Shown one piece after another: positions 1 to 8,053 of a stretch of DNA of 64,000 bases. Numbering within the stretch: the stretch's first letter is position 1; each line of letters begins with the position of its first letter. The notes under the pieces are model-generated. The model was not told where the DNA came from. It saw only the letters and a list, made by a program, of their open reading frames with translations, and ran no database searches. The position numbers were made by a program, and so were the translations under genes. The stretch is from RGIG6919 sp045531905 (GTDB taxonomy: Bacteria > Bacillota > Clostridia > Lachnospirales > Lachnospiraceae): contig JAZSEY010000006.1 in the NCBI GenBank assembly GCA_045531905.1, positions 1-64,000 of the forward strand. The letters run 5' to 3'.

Positions 1-321
1 AAGAATCGTATAGTTGAGGTTCTGCAAAATGTTCTGGAAAATGCCATAAAATATGGTGACGGTAAAAGGATTTGCATTTCGTTTGGAGAGGAAGAGGACT
101 GTAAATTAATACATATCGAGAACTCGGGGTGCAATCTGAAAAAAGAGGAACTGCCAAATCTTTTCGATTCCTTTTATCGCGGAAGCAATGCCGGTGCCAT
201 GAAAGGAAGCGGACTTGGACTTTATATTTGCAAAAACCTTATGCGAAAAATGGATGGTGATATTTTTGCCCAGATGAAAGAAGACATTTTTTGCGTGACA
301 ATTGTGGTTAGAAAAGCATAA
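1..321 (+). CDS. Sensor histidine kinase, C-terminal fragment (starts outside window)
   Basis: This open frame enters from the left edge and ends with TAA at 319-321, giving 106 residues of an ATP-binding (HATPase_c) domain. The N-box reads QNVLENAIKYGD, and the G-box region has RGSNAG followed by GSGLGLYICKNL, as in HisKA-type kinases. The sensor and dimerisation parts lie outside the window. It directly precedes an FtsX-type permease and its ATPase, an arrangement known from Bce/Vex-like systems in which the kinase controls the adjacent exporter; that link is inferred here. A hairpin after the stop separates the transcripts. Confidence 0.9.
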   Translation, partial: KNRIVEVLQNVLENAIKYGDGKRICISFGEEEDCKLIHIENSGCNLKKEELPNLFDSFYRGSNAGAMKGSGLGLYICKNLMRKMDGDIFAQMKEDIFCVTIVVRKA

Positions 322-330
322 CGATACATG

Positions 331-366
331 AACTTCAGAGTCACATGGCTCTGAAGTTTTGTATTT
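331..366 (+). terminator. Intrinsic terminator after the kinase gene
   Basis: A perfect 10-bp inverted repeat (AACTTCAGAG at 331-340, CTCTGAAGTT at 349-358) has an 8-nt loop and a short T-rich tail. The U tract is weak, so readthrough into the permease gene is possible. Confidence 0.65.
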
Positions 367-428
367 AAGGATTATTTAATAATTTCTCTTGTAGAATGAG
401 TGCAGAAACAAGAGAAGGGAGTAAAAGA

Positions 429-2822
429 ATGTATCTGAACATACTAAAAAAAGACTTAAAACGAAAAAAAGCAATGAATATGATTGTTCTGCTATTTGTG
501 ATTCTTGCTACCATGTTTGTGTCGTCCAGTGTCAACAACATTATCAATGTGACCTCGGCACTGGATAAGTATTTTGAAATGGCCGAAGTGCCGGATTATT
601 TAATACTTACGATGAATAAAATGCAGGAGGTTGACGTAGAAGAGGCGCTGGACGAATCAACAGCGATTGACAGTTACAATGCGGAAGAAATCATCTTTTT
701 AAGTTCGGAGCATCTGAAATCTGAGGATGAAGCGGTAAGAGAAAAGATGAAAAGCATTAGCATCGGAAATCTTTTTCTTCAAAGCGATGAAGGTTTTGTG
801 GAAAATTATTTCCTTGAGGATGGCAGCATTCTGCGGGAAGTAAAAAAAGGTGAGATTTACATTACATCCGGCAAAACAGAGGAAATGGGTTTAAAAACGG
901 GAGATAAGTTTTGCATTGAAATCGAAAATGTGAGTCGCGAATTTATCTTAGCAGGAACAATAAAAGATGCTGCTTTGGGATCCGGATCGAGTAATATCTG
1001 CAAGTTTATTATAAGCCACGAAGATTTTGAAACCTATATTTCGGATGACGTGATAGAAACCTATTATGGAGGAAATATTTACGGAATTCATACCAGTGAT
1101 TTGGCGAAAGTGCAGTTAGACCTTTCAGAGGCTTCAGAATACTTTGTGATTTCCATGGACCGAAAGATGATAGAATTCATGTATATTTTCGATATGATGG
1201 TAACAGGCGTCCTTTTGGTGATCAGTGTCATTCTTATCTTAATCGCATTTGTGGTTTTACGTTTTACCATTACATTTACGATATCGGAGGAATTTCGCGA
1301 AATCGGTGTGATGAAGGCAATCGGTATCCGTGATTGGAAAATCCGCTGTCTTTATCTGGTAAAGTACGCGGCGATTTCAGTCATCGGCGCAGCTTTCGGT
1401 CTTTTGTTAAGTTTTCCGTTTGGTGAAATGCTTACGGAGGTTTCTTCCATGTCCATCATCATCAGCGGTCAGAGCTCGATTGTATTCCATATCATATGCG
1501 CGTTGCTTGTTGTGGGGATTGTGTTGCTGTTTTGCTACGGATGTACCGGTAAGGTGAAAAAAATGACGCCAATTGATGCGATACGCAGCGGTCAGACGGG
1601 AGAGCGATTCCGAAAAAAGAGCATCATGAGCCTTGGAACGTCAAAACTTTCGGCGACACCGTTCCTGGCGCTGAATGATATTGTCAGCAGTCCAAAGCGG
1701 TACAGCATAATAACATTGACGTTTTTCCTTTGTATGATGCTTATGTTAATTCTTTCGACAACTGTCTGCACCATGCAGGGTGGAACACTTGTATCTGCGT
1801 TTGGACTTCCGGTATATGATGTTTCCGTTGAAATGGAAAATGGGGGAAGGGACTATCTAACCGAAGACGGAGCGGAACTTATGCAGGATGATTTGGAGGA
1901 GATAGAACAGATTTTGGCAGAAAATGATATTCCGGCAATGTGTTTTACTCAAGTGATGTTTTCACTGCCGGTGCTACACGGGGATACCAAGGTAAATATT
2001 CCGGTACAGAAAGGGCACGGATGCACCATGGATATGTATGAGTATACGGACGGAACAATGCCGGAAAGCCCTGATGAAATTGCGATAACAAAAATGTCAG
2101 CCGAAAAGCTGAATGTAAATATCGGAGATACAGTCACCATCCGTACATTGGAAGGCGATAAGGAATATATGATTACTGCAATTGCCCAGTCAATGATGAA
2201 TTTTGGAGACGGAATATGGCTTCATGTGGACGAAGAAATCAGTTACAGTCAGGCAATCGGCAACTACAGTATCTGTGTTGCATTTACGGATCAACCGGAC
2301 GATGATGAAATTGCGCGCAGAATGGAACAAATGAAAGGACTGATTCCGGATTGCAAAGAGGTAAATACCTGTGCGGAAGATGTCTCAGAAATGCTTTCAG
2401 TGACAGATACTCTGGTGGCAGTAAAACTATTGGTTACGATACTGACAATTGTATTAACGATGCTTGTTACTGTATTAATGGAACGTTCTTTCATTGCGAA
2501 AGAAGAGGGAGAAATCGCACTCATGAAGGCCATTGGTACAAGAAACAGCGGTATCTATGCATATCATACATTAAGATTTTTATTTGTTGGAATACTTGCG
2601 GTGATGATAGGCGAACTTTTGGCAATGCCGTTTACGCACCTTTGCATTGACCCGGTATTTAAGATGATGGGTATGGAACTCGCAGTGGAATACGTGGTAA
2701 ATTCGTTTGAGATGTATCTTCTTTTCCCGATGATTATCTTACTGACAACTACATTAAGTGCTTGGTTGACTTCACTTTACACAAGAAAAATTAAGTCTTC
2801 TGATACTGCAAACATCGAATAA
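429..2822 (+). CDS. FtsX/MacB-type ABC transporter permease
   Basis: A 797-residue membrane protein. An N-terminal segment near residues 16-37 is followed by a large extracellular domain, then an FtsX block around 260-390 containing GVMKAIGIRDW. A second extracellular domain and a second FtsX block near the C-terminus contain ALMKAIGTRNS. The duplicated FtsX layout is typical of exporter permeases for peptides or lipoproteins. ATG 429 is chosen because the ribosome site GAAGGGAG (413-420) sits 8 nt upstream; an in-frame ATG at 396 lacks one. The partner ATPase starts 14 bp downstream. Substrate is not readable; antimicrobial-peptide efflux or sensing is only inferred from the neighbouring kinase. 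Confidence 0.88.
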   Translation: MYLNILKKDLKRKKAMNMIVLLFVILATMFVSSSVNNIINVTSALDKYFEMAEVPDYLILTMNKMQEVDVEEALDESTAIDSYNAEEIIFLSSEHLKSEDEAVREKMKSISIGNLFLQSDEGFVENYFLEDGSILREVKKGEIYITSGKTEEMGLKTGDKFCIEIENVSREFILAGTIKDAALGSGSSNICKFIISHEDFETYISDDVIETYYGGNIYGIHTSDLAKVQLDLSEASEYFVISMDRKMIEFMYIFDMMVTGVLLVISVILILIAFVVLRFTITFTISEEFREIGVMKAIGIRDWKIRCLYLVKYAAISVIGAAFGLLLSFPFGEMLTEVSSMSIIISGQSSIVFHIICALLVVGIVLLFCYGCTGKVKKMTPIDAIRSGQTGERFRKKSIMSLGTSKLSATPFLALNDIVSSPKRYSIITLTFFLCMMLMLILSTTVCTMQGGTLVSAFGLPVYDVSVEMENGGRDYLTEDGAELMQDDLEEIEQILAENDIPAMCFTQVMFSLPVLHGDTKVNIPVQKGHGCTMDMYEYTDGTMPESPDEIAITKMSAEKLNVNIGDTVTIRTLEGDKEYMITAIAQSMMNFGDGIWLHVDEEISYSQAIGNYSICVAFTDQPDDDEIARRMEQMKGLIPDCKEVNTCAEDVSEMLSVTDTLVAVKLLVTILTIVLTMLVTVLMERSFIAKEEGEIALMKAIGTRNSGIYAYHTLRFLFVGILAVMIGELLAMPFTHLCIDPVFKMMGMELAVEYVVNSFEMYLLFPMIILLTTTLSAWLTSLYTRKIKSSDTANIE

Positions 2823-2836
2823 GAAAGGAAACTGTT

Positions 2837-3601
2837 ATGAATCATATTTTAGAAGTAAAAGATCTTTGTAAAACATATATCGTAAACAAACGTCAGAACA
2901 ACGTTTTGAAAAATGTTAATTTTACCGTTTCTGAAGGTGAAATGGTAGCTATTATGGGACCATCTGGTTCAGGAAAATCCACATTGCTTTATGCAGTTTC
3001 CGGTATGGATGCTATCACTGCAGGAGAAGTGGAGTTCTGCGGAAAGAATATTGCAAAAATGGACACAAAAGAGCTTGCAGACCTGCGTCTTAACGAAATG
3101 GGATTTATCTTTCAGCAGATGTATATGCTCAAAAATCTGACCGTTCTCGATAACATTATTCTTCCAGCGGTACAGTCGAAAAAGAATGCGGAATCGCGGA
3201 AAGAAACGGTTTCACGAGGACAGGAATTAATGCGCAAACTTGGCATTATTGATATTGCAGATAACGACATCAACGAAGTGTCGGGTGGACAGCTTCAGAG
3301 AGCTTGCATTTGCAGAAGTATGATAAATATGCCGAAGGTTTTATTTGCAGATGAACCTACAGGAGCTTTGAACAGAACTGCATCCAACGAGGTAATGGAG
3401 GAACTGGTAAAGTTAAACATAGAAGGTACAACGATTATGATGGTAACCCATGATGCGAAGGTTGCCGCAAAGTGTTCCAGAGTATTGTACATTGTAGATG
3501 GTAATATTAAGGGCGAGTATGTAAGCCCAGAAGATCCGACTGTCCAGGAAAAAGACAGAGAAAGAATGCTGAACAACTGGCTGATGGAACTTGGCTGGTA
3601 A
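2837..3601 (+). CDS. ABC transporter ATP-binding protein (LolD/MacB type)
   Basis: A 254-residue ATPase with Walker A GPSGSGKST near residue 41, a Q-loop in FIFQQMYML, the signature VSGGQLQRA and Walker B LFADEPTGAL. The TGAL segment after Walker B and the Q-R-A signature are typical of the MacB/LolD/BceA subfamily that pairs with FtsX-type permeases, so it should energise the adjacent permease at the inner face of the membrane. RBS AGAAAGGAAA lies just before the ATG. It is followed by a strong terminator, making permease plus ATPase the whole transport unit. Confidence 0.93.
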   Translation: MNHILEVKDLCKTYIVNKRQNNVLKNVNFTVSEGEMVAIMGPSGSGKSTLLYAVSGMDAITAGEVEFCGKNIAKMDTKELADLRLNEMGFIFQQMYMLKNLTVLDNIILPAVQSKKNAESRKETVSRGQELMRKLGIIDIADNDINEVSGGQLQRACICRSMINMPKVLFADEPTGALNRTASNEVMEELVKLNIEGTTIMMVTHDAKVAAKCSRVLYIVDGNIKGEYVSPEDPTVQEKDRERMLNNWLMELGW

Positions 3602-3621
3602 AGATAGGCAGATTTCATTTG

Positions 3622-3663
3622 AAAAAAGCTATGACAGATTTACTTCTGTTATGGCTTTTTTCT
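3622..3663 (+). terminator. Intrinsic terminator after ABC ATPase
   Basis: The arms AAAAAAGCTATGACAG and CTGTTATGGCTTTTTT pair over 16 bp with two G-U pairs and end in a T run. Confidence 0.85.
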
Positions 3664-3677
3664 AATATATTGATCAT

Positions 3678-3706
3678 TTGCTTTTACCTATAACTTTTGT
3701 TATGAT
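3678..3706 (+). promoter_or_regulatory. Sigma-A-type promoter for the 3742 gene
   Basis: TTGCTT (3678-3683), a 17-bp spacer and TATGAT (3701-3706) lie 36 bp before the next start codon. Confidence 0.55.
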
Positions 3707-3741
3707 ATTCTGAAGCAATACATAGTAGAGGAGACTATTTT

Positions 3742-4146
3742 ATGAATGATTCAGTGAAATACTTCGAAGCAGTAAAGTACGCGTATGATTTAGGTGTTGA
3801 GGAGATAAAACAGTGTGGATTTAGCGATGCAATTGGAGCATCCTCTATTAGACGTGCTTTGGAACGATGGGATATCAAAGAACCTGTTTATGATGATAAC
3901 ATCGATTGGAAAAAGGTTCTGTATCAAATTCATTTGAACCTGTTGATAGATGAAGATATATCTGAGCTTTCCGATATGCCGGGTCTTGCGAAACGCGAAG
4001 ACCATATGCGTATGAAGATATCTGAGTATGTAGAAAAAGAAAATTTGATGGATGATTTCCTTGCCAGATATTATCTAAGAGATCATCAGGAATACCGCGA
4101 ATTAATAGCAGAATATGGTTTGAAAAAAGGTTTTTGGGAAGTTTAA
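3742..4146 (+). CDS. Hypothetical protein, 134 residues
   Basis: I do not recognise a family. The predicted protein is soluble, acidic and mostly helical, with no signal peptide or membrane segment. The gene has its own promoter-like sequence, an RBS (AGAGGAG, 3727-3733) and a clean start, so it is probably real. It sits between a terminator and a DUF3592-like gene 46 bp downstream, and neither neighbour suggests a role. Confidence 0.7.
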   Translation: MNDSVKYFEAVKYAYDLGVEEIKQCGFSDAIGASSIRRALERWDIKEPVYDDNIDWKKVLYQIHLNLLIDEDISELSDMPGLAKREDHMRMKISEYVEKENLMDDFLARYYLRDHQEYRELIAEYGLKKGFWEV

Positions 4147-4192
4147 TAGATAGAATTTTTTGAGATTTTAAGGGGAAGGTAGAAGTAGTAAG

Positions 4193-4624
4193 GTGTTATT
4201 TAATAATAGTTTAAAAAAGTTCGGAGCAATTGTTTTAGGTGTAGGATTATTGATGTTAGTTTTTAATTTGGTTATGGTGCTTAGAAGCAACATGTTTATG
4301 GCTACATCGGAATCCACAACTGGTTACGTAAAGGACGTAGAGTCGCGAGTAGTTCACAATAATAATTCATCACGGAACAGAAGCGTACAACGTACCACTG
4401 TTATGACTATAGAGTATGCTGTGGATGGTGTGGTTTATGAAAAGAGCTTTAAGGTAGGAAACGCTTCTGCTAATGAGGGAACACCGATAACTGTATATTA
4501 CAAAAAAGGAAATCCAGAGAATGCTTCTACCGGGAAGGAAGCAATCACAGTAGACGGTTTTGTGATTTTTCTAGTTCTGTTTTTTGGTGCGCTTATTTAC
4601 TTGAAAGGTACAGAAGAAGATTGA
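4193..4624 (+). CDS. DUF3592-like membrane protein
   Basis: A 143-residue protein with a hydrophobic segment at about residues 9-31, an extracytoplasmic domain and a second hydrophobic segment at about 121-138. The central part, with VEYAVDG-like TIEYAVDGVVY and ITVYYKKGNPENA, resembles DUF3592 proteins, a widespread family of unknown function. The start is taken as GTG 4193, after AGGGGAAGG at 4171-4179; the 13-nt spacing is long, so the exact start is uncertain. A terminator follows immediately. Confidence 0.7.
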   Translation: MLFNNSLKKFGAIVLGVGLLMLVFNLVMVLRSNMFMATSESTTGYVKDVESRVVHNNNSSRNRSVQRTTVMTIEYAVDGVVYEKSFKVGNASANEGTPITVYYKKGNPENASTGKEAITVDGFVIFLVLFFGALIYLKGTEED

Positions 4625-4631
4625 TATGTAT

Positions 4632-4670
4632 AGCCATTATGGAGTTTTAGCACTCTGTAATGGCTTTTTT
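4632..4670 (+). terminator. Intrinsic terminator
   Basis: AGCCATTATGGAG pairs with CTCTGTAATGGCT (with G-U pairs), followed by TTTTTT. Confidence 0.85.
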
Positions 4671-4687
4671 ATTGATGTAACTCAATC

Positions 4688-4754
4688 CCATTCGCAACAG
4701 AAATGAAACCATTCACAACATATTCCATACATTTCATTTGTGAACTCTTATAAT
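4688..4754 (+). promoter_or_regulatory. LytTR-type tandem half-sites and promoter of the CPBP-TCS operon
   Basis: Two direct copies, CCATTCGCAAC (4688-4698) and CCATTCACAAC (4709-4719), are exactly 21 bp apart, the spacing known for LytTR regulators such as ComE or AgrA (9-bp repeats, 12-bp spacer). Downstream lie a poor -35 (CATACA, 4726-4731) and a perfect -10 TATAAT (4749-4754), the layout of an activator-dependent promoter. A related pair occurs at 17741-17772. Autoregulation by the LytTR protein of this operon is inferred. Confidence 0.6.
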
Positions 4755-4794
4755 CAAGATATCAAAACAACTAATTATAAGAGAGGAAATGAAT

Positions 4795-5745
4795 ATGAAG
4801 GAATTAAAAAAGAACGTAAATCATATGGCATGGGGGTTAGTGATATACACTATATTATGTGTTATCGTCAGTATCATTGGCGTTTTTGTAAAACTTTTCA
4901 AAGAACAGCCGGGGTGGTTGAATTTGACAGATGCAGAGTTTGATGCTGTATTTTCAAGTATAGAGCAACAGGGCTTTTACGGTTTGCTATCCTGCGTGAT
5001 GGTTATCATAGGTGTTGCAGTTCTGTTTTTGTATTTTAGAAAAAGAATTGATACCAAGCAAATGTTCTCATCAAATAAAAGCATGAAGGCAAATGATTTC
5101 TTTCAGATACTCTGTGTTTTTATGGGCGTACAGTTGTTAGTAGAACCCATTTTTTGGCTGATGGAGAAGTGTTTTAATCTTTTTGGATATTCGGTGGCTA
5201 CCAGCTTAGAAGATGCATCGATGGTGTCTGAAAACTTGTTTATGTTTTTGTATGCAGTTATAATGGCGCCAATTGCAGAAGAACTGATTTATAGAGGTTT
5301 TGTGTTATCATCTATTGAGAAATATGGTAAAATATTTGCAATTATAACTTCGGCCATTTTGTTCGGTGTGATGCATACTAATATACCACAATCTGTTTTT
5401 GCAGCTTTGGTAGGAATTGTTTTGGGATATGTTGCAATTGAGTATTCCATATGGTGGGCAATATTATTACATGTGATTAATAATGGCTTTTCGGATTTAA
5501 TGTATGCTTTGCTTAAGAATTATAGTGAAGGGGTACAAAATGTGGTTTGTTATATTGTATTTGGTTGTTTTTTTGTGCCAGGAGTAATCGTCCTTTGGAA
5601 AAAACGCAAGAAAATCTGTGAGTATATCAGTGAGAATAAACCACAGAAGATTACTTTTTTATATGCTTTTACCACAGTGGGTATGTTGGTCTTTATGATA
5701 ATGGAAACGTTGACTGCGTTTGATGCAGTGGAAAAATTAGGGTGA
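4795..5745 (+). CDS. CPBP family intramembrane metalloprotease
   Basis: A polytopic 316-residue membrane protein with the CPBP (Abi/CAAX protease-like) signatures in order: EELIYRGF (motif 1, EExxxR), GVMHTNIPQ (the conserved His) and HVINNGFSD (motif 3, H-x3-N). The family cleaves or processes membrane-associated peptides and often accompanies bacteriocin or quorum systems. ATG 4795 is preferred to ATG 4789 because the RBS AGAGG (4782-4786) is only 2 nt from the first but 8 nt from the second. It is the first gene of an operon with a LytTR regulator and GHKL kinase, so processing of a signal peptide or sensor is a reasonable inference. No precursor-peptide gene is visible. Confidence 0.88.
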   Translation: MKELKKNVNHMAWGLVIYTILCVIVSIIGVFVKLFKEQPGWLNLTDAEFDAVFSSIEQQGFYGLLSCVMVIIGVAVLFLYFRKRIDTKQMFSSNKSMKANDFFQILCVFMGVQLLVEPIFWLMEKCFNLFGYSVATSLEDASMVSENLFMFLYAVIMAPIAEELIYRGFVLSSIEKYGKIFAIITSAILFGVMHTNIPQSVFAALVGIVLGYVAIEYSIWWAILLHVINNGFSDLMYALLKNYSEGVQNVVCYIVFGCFFVPGVIVLWKKRKKICEYISENKPQKITFLYAFTTVGMLVFMIMETLTAFDAVEKLG

Positions 5746-5750
5746 AAAGT

Positions 5751-6449
5751 ATGAGAATTGCAATTTGTGATGATGAAAAGATAATGCAGGCCCAATTACA
5801 AGAAGAGATTGAGTTATATTTTAAATCTCTGGATGTATTGACTATGTGCTATGATAGTGGAGAAGCGCTTTTAGCAGATTGCGAGAATAAACAATATGAT
5901 ATAGTCTTTTTGGACATAGAAATGGACGGTTTGAACGGTTTGGAAGTGGCGCGACGTTTGCATGATTGGAAAGAGGACTTGCCTGTTGTGATGGTGACTT
6001 CGCATACTGAATTGGCTATGGATGGATATGAAGTTCAGGCGTTTCGTTTTCTGGCAAAACCCATTGACCAGAAAAAATTGCATGCTACGCTAAAGGCGAT
6101 TGAAAACCGTCTGTGTTCCGAGGATAGGGTAATTATTGTCAGTGATGGAGTGCAGAGATATCTTCCCTGCAAGTCTGTGTGTTATATCAAATGTGATAAT
6201 GTCTACCTGGATATTGTGACAACTACGGAACGGTATCTGGTTCGGCAAAAATTGAAGGAATTTATGAAACAACTGTCAGCAAATACATTTATTCAGGTAC
6301 ATAGGAGCTTTGTGGTCAATTTACAATATGTGGAAAGCTTTAATGGTTCTCATGTTTACATGCAGGATGGTACGGAAATTCCAGTTAGCAAAGCGAACCG
6401 GGAAGGCTTTAAAATTGCTATGATTCATCATATGAAGGGGAGAATGTAA
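5751..6449 (+). CDS. LytTR family response regulator
   Basis: A 232-residue regulator. The N-terminal receiver has the acidic pair CDDE, phospho-acceptor Asp55 in FLDIEMDG, and the K-P pair in FLAKPID. The C-terminal LytTR DNA-binding domain has FIQVHRSFVVNL and EIPVSKANR. The start is ATG 5751, spaced from AGGGTG; an in-frame GTG at 5742 overlaps the previous stop and is less likely. It lies between the CPBP protease and its cognate GHKL kinase (1 bp gap), the standard AgrA/AgrC pairing. The 21-bp-spaced repeats upstream of the operon are its probable target. Confidence 0.92.
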   Translation: MRIAICDDEKIMQAQLQEEIELYFKSLDVLTMCYDSGEALLADCENKQYDIVFLDIEMDGLNGLEVARRLHDWKEDLPVVMVTSHTELAMDGYEVQAFRFLAKPIDQKKLHATLKAIENRLCSEDRVIIVSDGVQRYLPCKSVCYIKCDNVYLDIVTTTERYLVRQKLKEFMKQLSANTFIQVHRSFVVNLQYVESFNGSHVYMQDGTEIPVSKANREGFKIAMIHHMKGRM

Positions 6450-6450
6450 G

Positions 6451-7764
6451 ATGTTTGATGCTGTGTATATGCTGATATCAACTGTTATTACTATTTCAAT
6501 AATACTATTGATTGCAAGATACATTTTTCAAGAACCCAAGTTTGGTAAAACTGCCGCAATAATTACTTCTTTCATGATATGTGTTACTTGGGGGGCATAT
6601 TTGATTTGGGGCGAGGGTTTTGGTGTAGTATTTATATTTGTTAGTGCAGGGCTTTCGCTGTTTATGGCGCGTAAGAAGCATCGGATTAGAGGATTCTTTT
6701 TGGTTATTCCTGTTATGGGAATTGCCTTTGGAATTATGGTGCCCTTAGATTATCTGCTACAATGCATTTTATCCTCAGACAAAATGATTGATAGTGCTTT
6801 TGTAATAGATATGTTAACACTAATTCTATTATTAGTGTTTTGGTGGCGTGGAAAAGCCTGGAGAATACAGTTTGAACAGGAAGTTCAATTTAGAAAACTG
6901 GGGCGCTGGGAGAGAAATTTGCTGATAGGGACCGGATGGTTGATTATTTTGCTTGGGTCAGTTGTTTGGGGATTGGAAGAAGCAACTGTAACAACTCTCT
7001 CTGTTACATATATCATAGTCGTGATAAATATAACTATGTTCATTTTGACGGTAACCATAATCGCTTATATTTGGAGAGGAAACAGAAGTGCTTATTATGA
7101 GGGAATTGCAAAGATTAATGAGCATTATTTGGAAATGGAGCTGCAGCATTTTGAAGCATACAGATTGACACAGCGAGAAGTGAGAAGAATGCAGCACGAT
7201 ATGAAGCATCATGTGGCATGCTTACAACATTTGTGTAAACAGGGAGCCATAGAAGAAATTCAGAATTATCTGGATGATATGAGCGACGTAATTGAAACTG
7301 GGGATATGGAGATAAATTGTGGACATGTCTTGGTCAACTCTATATGCACACATAAGGCACATGTAGCAGCACAAAAAGGAATTCGTTTGGAAGTGAGTGG
7401 AAGGATACCGGAACCGATTGCACTGTTGCCGATAGATTTATGTACGATACTTTCTAATGCCTTGGATAATGCTATAGAAGCAGTAGCGGATTTAGAAGAA
7501 TCAAGACGTGTTATTCAATTGGAAATGTCTTGTCAGGGAAAAATGTTATTGTTCCGGTTTCGTAATCCTATCAGGCAGGAGAATAGTACAGTTAAACTGG
7601 GGGTAACTAAAAAAGAAGATGCTTTAAATCATGGATTTGGTTTGTTGAATATTAAGTATGCAGTTGAAAAATACAATGGTCAGATGTTGTTAGAGATAGA
7701 GGAAAAGGATATTCCGGAGTTTGTGTTATCTGTTATTATAGGAACTGAAATAGGAAAAGACTAG
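6451..7764 (+). CDS. GHKL sensor histidine kinase (AgrC-like)
   Basis: A 437-residue kinase with six or so hydrophobic segments over residues 1-210, then a cytosolic kinase core. The phospho-acceptor region reads MQHDMKHHV (likely His249), the N-box LSNALDNAIEA, and the G-box HGFGLLNIKYAVEKYNG. This is the HPK10/GHKL type that senses peptides or membrane signals. It follows the LytTR regulator by 1 bp and ends the operon before a terminator. Confidence 0.92.
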   Translation: MFDAVYMLISTVITISIILLIARYIFQEPKFGKTAAIITSFMICVTWGAYLIWGEGFGVVFIFVSAGLSLFMARKKHRIRGFFLVIPVMGIAFGIMVPLDYLLQCILSSDKMIDSAFVIDMLTLILLLVFWWRGKAWRIQFEQEVQFRKLGRWERNLLIGTGWLIILLGSVVWGLEEATVTTLSVTYIIVVINITMFILTVTIIAYIWRGNRSAYYEGIAKINEHYLEMELQHFEAYRLTQREVRRMQHDMKHHVACLQHLCKQGAIEEIQNYLDDMSDVIETGDMEINCGHVLVNSICTHKAHVAAQKGIRLEVSGRIPEPIALLPIDLCTILSNALDNAIEAVADLEESRRVIQLEMSCQGKMLLFRFRNPIRQENSTVKLGVTKKEDALNHGFGLLNIKYAVEKYNGQMLLEIEEKDIPEFVLSVIIGTEIGKD

Positions 7765-7771
7765 ATGTTTG

Positions 7772-7826
7772 AACCGACCCCCAAAAGTTAGACCTGAAAA
7801 TCTAACGATTGGGAGGTCGGTTTTTT
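7772..7826 (+). terminator. Intrinsic terminator resembling an IS3-family end
   Basis: A near-perfect palindrome (AACCGACC at 7772-7779 with GGTCGGTT at 7815-7822; inner arms GTTAGA/TCTAAC) ends in TTTTTT, so it should terminate the kinase operon. The left arm CCGACCCCCAAAAGTTAGAC matches from memory the terminal inverted repeats of IS3/IS150-family elements. No transposase lies next to it. Termination is well supported; descent from an insertion sequence is inference. Confidence 0.75.
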
Positions 7827-7958
7827 ATGGATTGTTTGGAAAAACGTGTGACAAATCATGATTATATTGGGAAAAATGCAAAATCATTACTCGTAAAAAT
7901 GGTGAAATATTTGAATATAAAGAAAAGCGAAAGAAGCTTTGAATTTTAAGTATCGTAC

Positions 7959-8005
7959 TTGACAGTAGGTAGATGTTTAAATATAATGAATTTAAGTTTC
8001 GAAAC
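7959..8005 (+). promoter_or_regulatory. Consensus promoter with palindromic operator before the hybrid kinase
   Basis: TTGACA (7959-7964), a 17-bp spacer and TATAAT (7982-7987) form a perfect sigma-A promoter. A 10-bp palindrome GTTTCGAAAC (7996-8005) lies 8 bp after the -10 box, over the expected start of transcription, where a bound repressor would block it. The 11-mer AAGTTTCGAAA recurs before the TetR gene at 12838-12848. Confidence 0.75.
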
Positions 8006-8053
8006 ACATGTTTAAAAACAAGAGTTCATAAACCATGATTGAAAGGAATGAGG

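Noticed and set aside
4740..4943. 67-codon ORF overlapping the start of the CPBP gene
   Set aside because: It is out of frame with a clear CPBP reading frame, begins in the promoter region before the -10 box is complete, and has no RBS.
7827..7949. 40-codon ORF directly after the IS-like hairpin, considered as a transposase start
   Set aside because: The translation has no transposase-like helix-turn-helix, and the only RBS candidate lies within the hairpin arm.
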